From Verticillium longisporum (lineage: Eukaryota > Ascomycota > Sordariomycetes > Glomerellales > Plectosphaerellaceae), in assembly GCA_019188255.1 (NCBI GenBank), contig JAETXT010000003.1, positions 2,480,001-2,544,000 on the forward strand: a stretch of DNA of 64,000 nt, read 5' to 3'. Under the pieces are notes generated by a model. It was not told where the DNA came from. It saw nothing but the letters and a program-made list of their open reading frames with translations, and did not search any database. Both the position numbers and the translations under genes were made by a program. Numbering within the stretch: position 1 is the stretch's first letter; every line of letters starts with the position of its first letter. Of the stretch, positions 63,713 through 64,000 are shown piece by piece.

Positions 63713-64000
63713 CTAGTTGTTGTGGCTGTTCATTGAGACGTCTTCGCCCTCGACAGACTCCTCAACAGCATCTTCGTCTCTTTTTGGGACCTCGACACCG
63801 ATGCGAATGATGCCGAATGGCCGGGTGTTCTCCCACTCCTGTTGCAGTGCAAGCATACTTTTGGTGCGCAACGTTAAAATGTGGTAGAACGCTTGTGCGG
63901 CGATTGCCTTGGAGTGCTTTTCTGGACGAGCGAGCTCCTCGAATTCGACCCAGCGACGCGACGATTCCTCGCAATCACAACTCATGGCCCGTCCGGTTCT
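63713..64000 (-). CDS. C-terminal part of a Rad21/Rec8-family cohesin kleisin (runs off the window)
   Basis: The minus-strand frame is open to the right edge and ends at 63713. Its 95 codons contain a Rad21/Rec8-type C-terminal winged-helix block: WVEFEELARPEKHSKAIAAQ, then AFYHILTLRTKSMLALQQE and FGIIRIGVEV, followed by an acidic tail. This domain binds the SMC1 head and closes the cohesin ring. The first visible ATG at 63985 is probably internal. Whether it is mitotic Rad21/Scc1 or meiotic Rec8 cannot be decided from this fragment. Confidence 0.75.
   Translation of the reverse strand, partial: RTGRAMSCDCEESSRRWVEFEELARPEKHSKAIAAQAFYHILTLRTKSMLALQQEWENTRPFGIIRIGVEVPKRDEDAVEESVEGEDVSMNSHNN

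Overview
The window is nuclear DNA of a filamentous ascomycete, most likely a Sordariomycete and probably Hypocreales. This rests on short introns (about 50-95 nt, GT...YAG or AAG, CTRAC branch sites), CT-rich 5' leaders, scattered TACCTACCTAGGTAGGTA-type palindromes, and ascomycete-type genes (WSC-domain protein, ATG29, GH76 Dfg5, bifunctional-type ARG5,6, fungal ferric reductase). The order-level placement is inference. I found no virus, plasmid, CRISPR array or intact transposon.

Layout, left to right: decayed-looking sequence (1-1.9 kb); secreted four-WSC protein (1.9-4.9 kb); tRNA-Ser(AGA) (5.3 kb); EMC1 (minus) divergent from ISY1 (plus) (5.8-10.4 kb); two-domain fasciclin protein (11.0-12.3 kb, minus); frameshifted, reductase-less arg-6 (14.1-15.7 kb, minus); synaptobrevin SNC1 (17.6-18.5 kb, minus); GH76 DFG5-like protein (21.2-23.2 kb); ATG29 (24.1-25.8 kb); SRPK-like kinase (26.9-28.5 kb); small single-pass membrane protein (29.1-29.5 kb, minus); unresolved coding-like fragments and tRNA-Glu(CTC) (30.1-31.7 kb); short-chain dehydrogenase (32.5-33.6 kb, minus); secreted alpha-carbonic anhydrase with an Ala/Pro/His insert (36.4-37.8 kb); disordered protein (39.8-42.0 kb, minus); IPI3 (44.7-46.2 kb); ISD11 (46.9-47.5 kb); conserved disordered protein (48.4-50.9 kb); polytopic membrane protein (51.6-54.1 kb); ferric reductase with an in-frame stop (54.3-56.9 kb, minus); RRP43 (59.9-60.9 kb); Rab escort protein (61.4-63.2 kb); and the C-terminal end of a Rad21/Rec8-type cohesin kleisin running off the right edge (minus).

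The genes are ordinary, functionally unrelated housekeeping and cell-surface genes. They cover ER membrane insertion, splicing, exocytosis, cell wall, autophagy, ribosome assembly, Fe-S assembly, exosome and prenylation. There is no operon-like or cluster logic. Introns were placed by hand from splice signals, reading phase and family knowledge.

The strongest cross-cutting observation concerns sequence quality. At least five otherwise conserved genes carry six frame breaks of one base (IPI3: two bases lost or one gained), mostly in homopolymer runs, and each restores a whole-codon length when corrected. This points to residual assembly errors more than to mass pseudogenisation. Two features are not explained that way: the missing reductase half of arg-6, and the in-frame TGA in the ferric reductase. 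The most unusual protein architecture is the carbonic anhydrase, whose catalytic domain is interrupted by a repeat-built, His-periodic, dibasic-rich insert.
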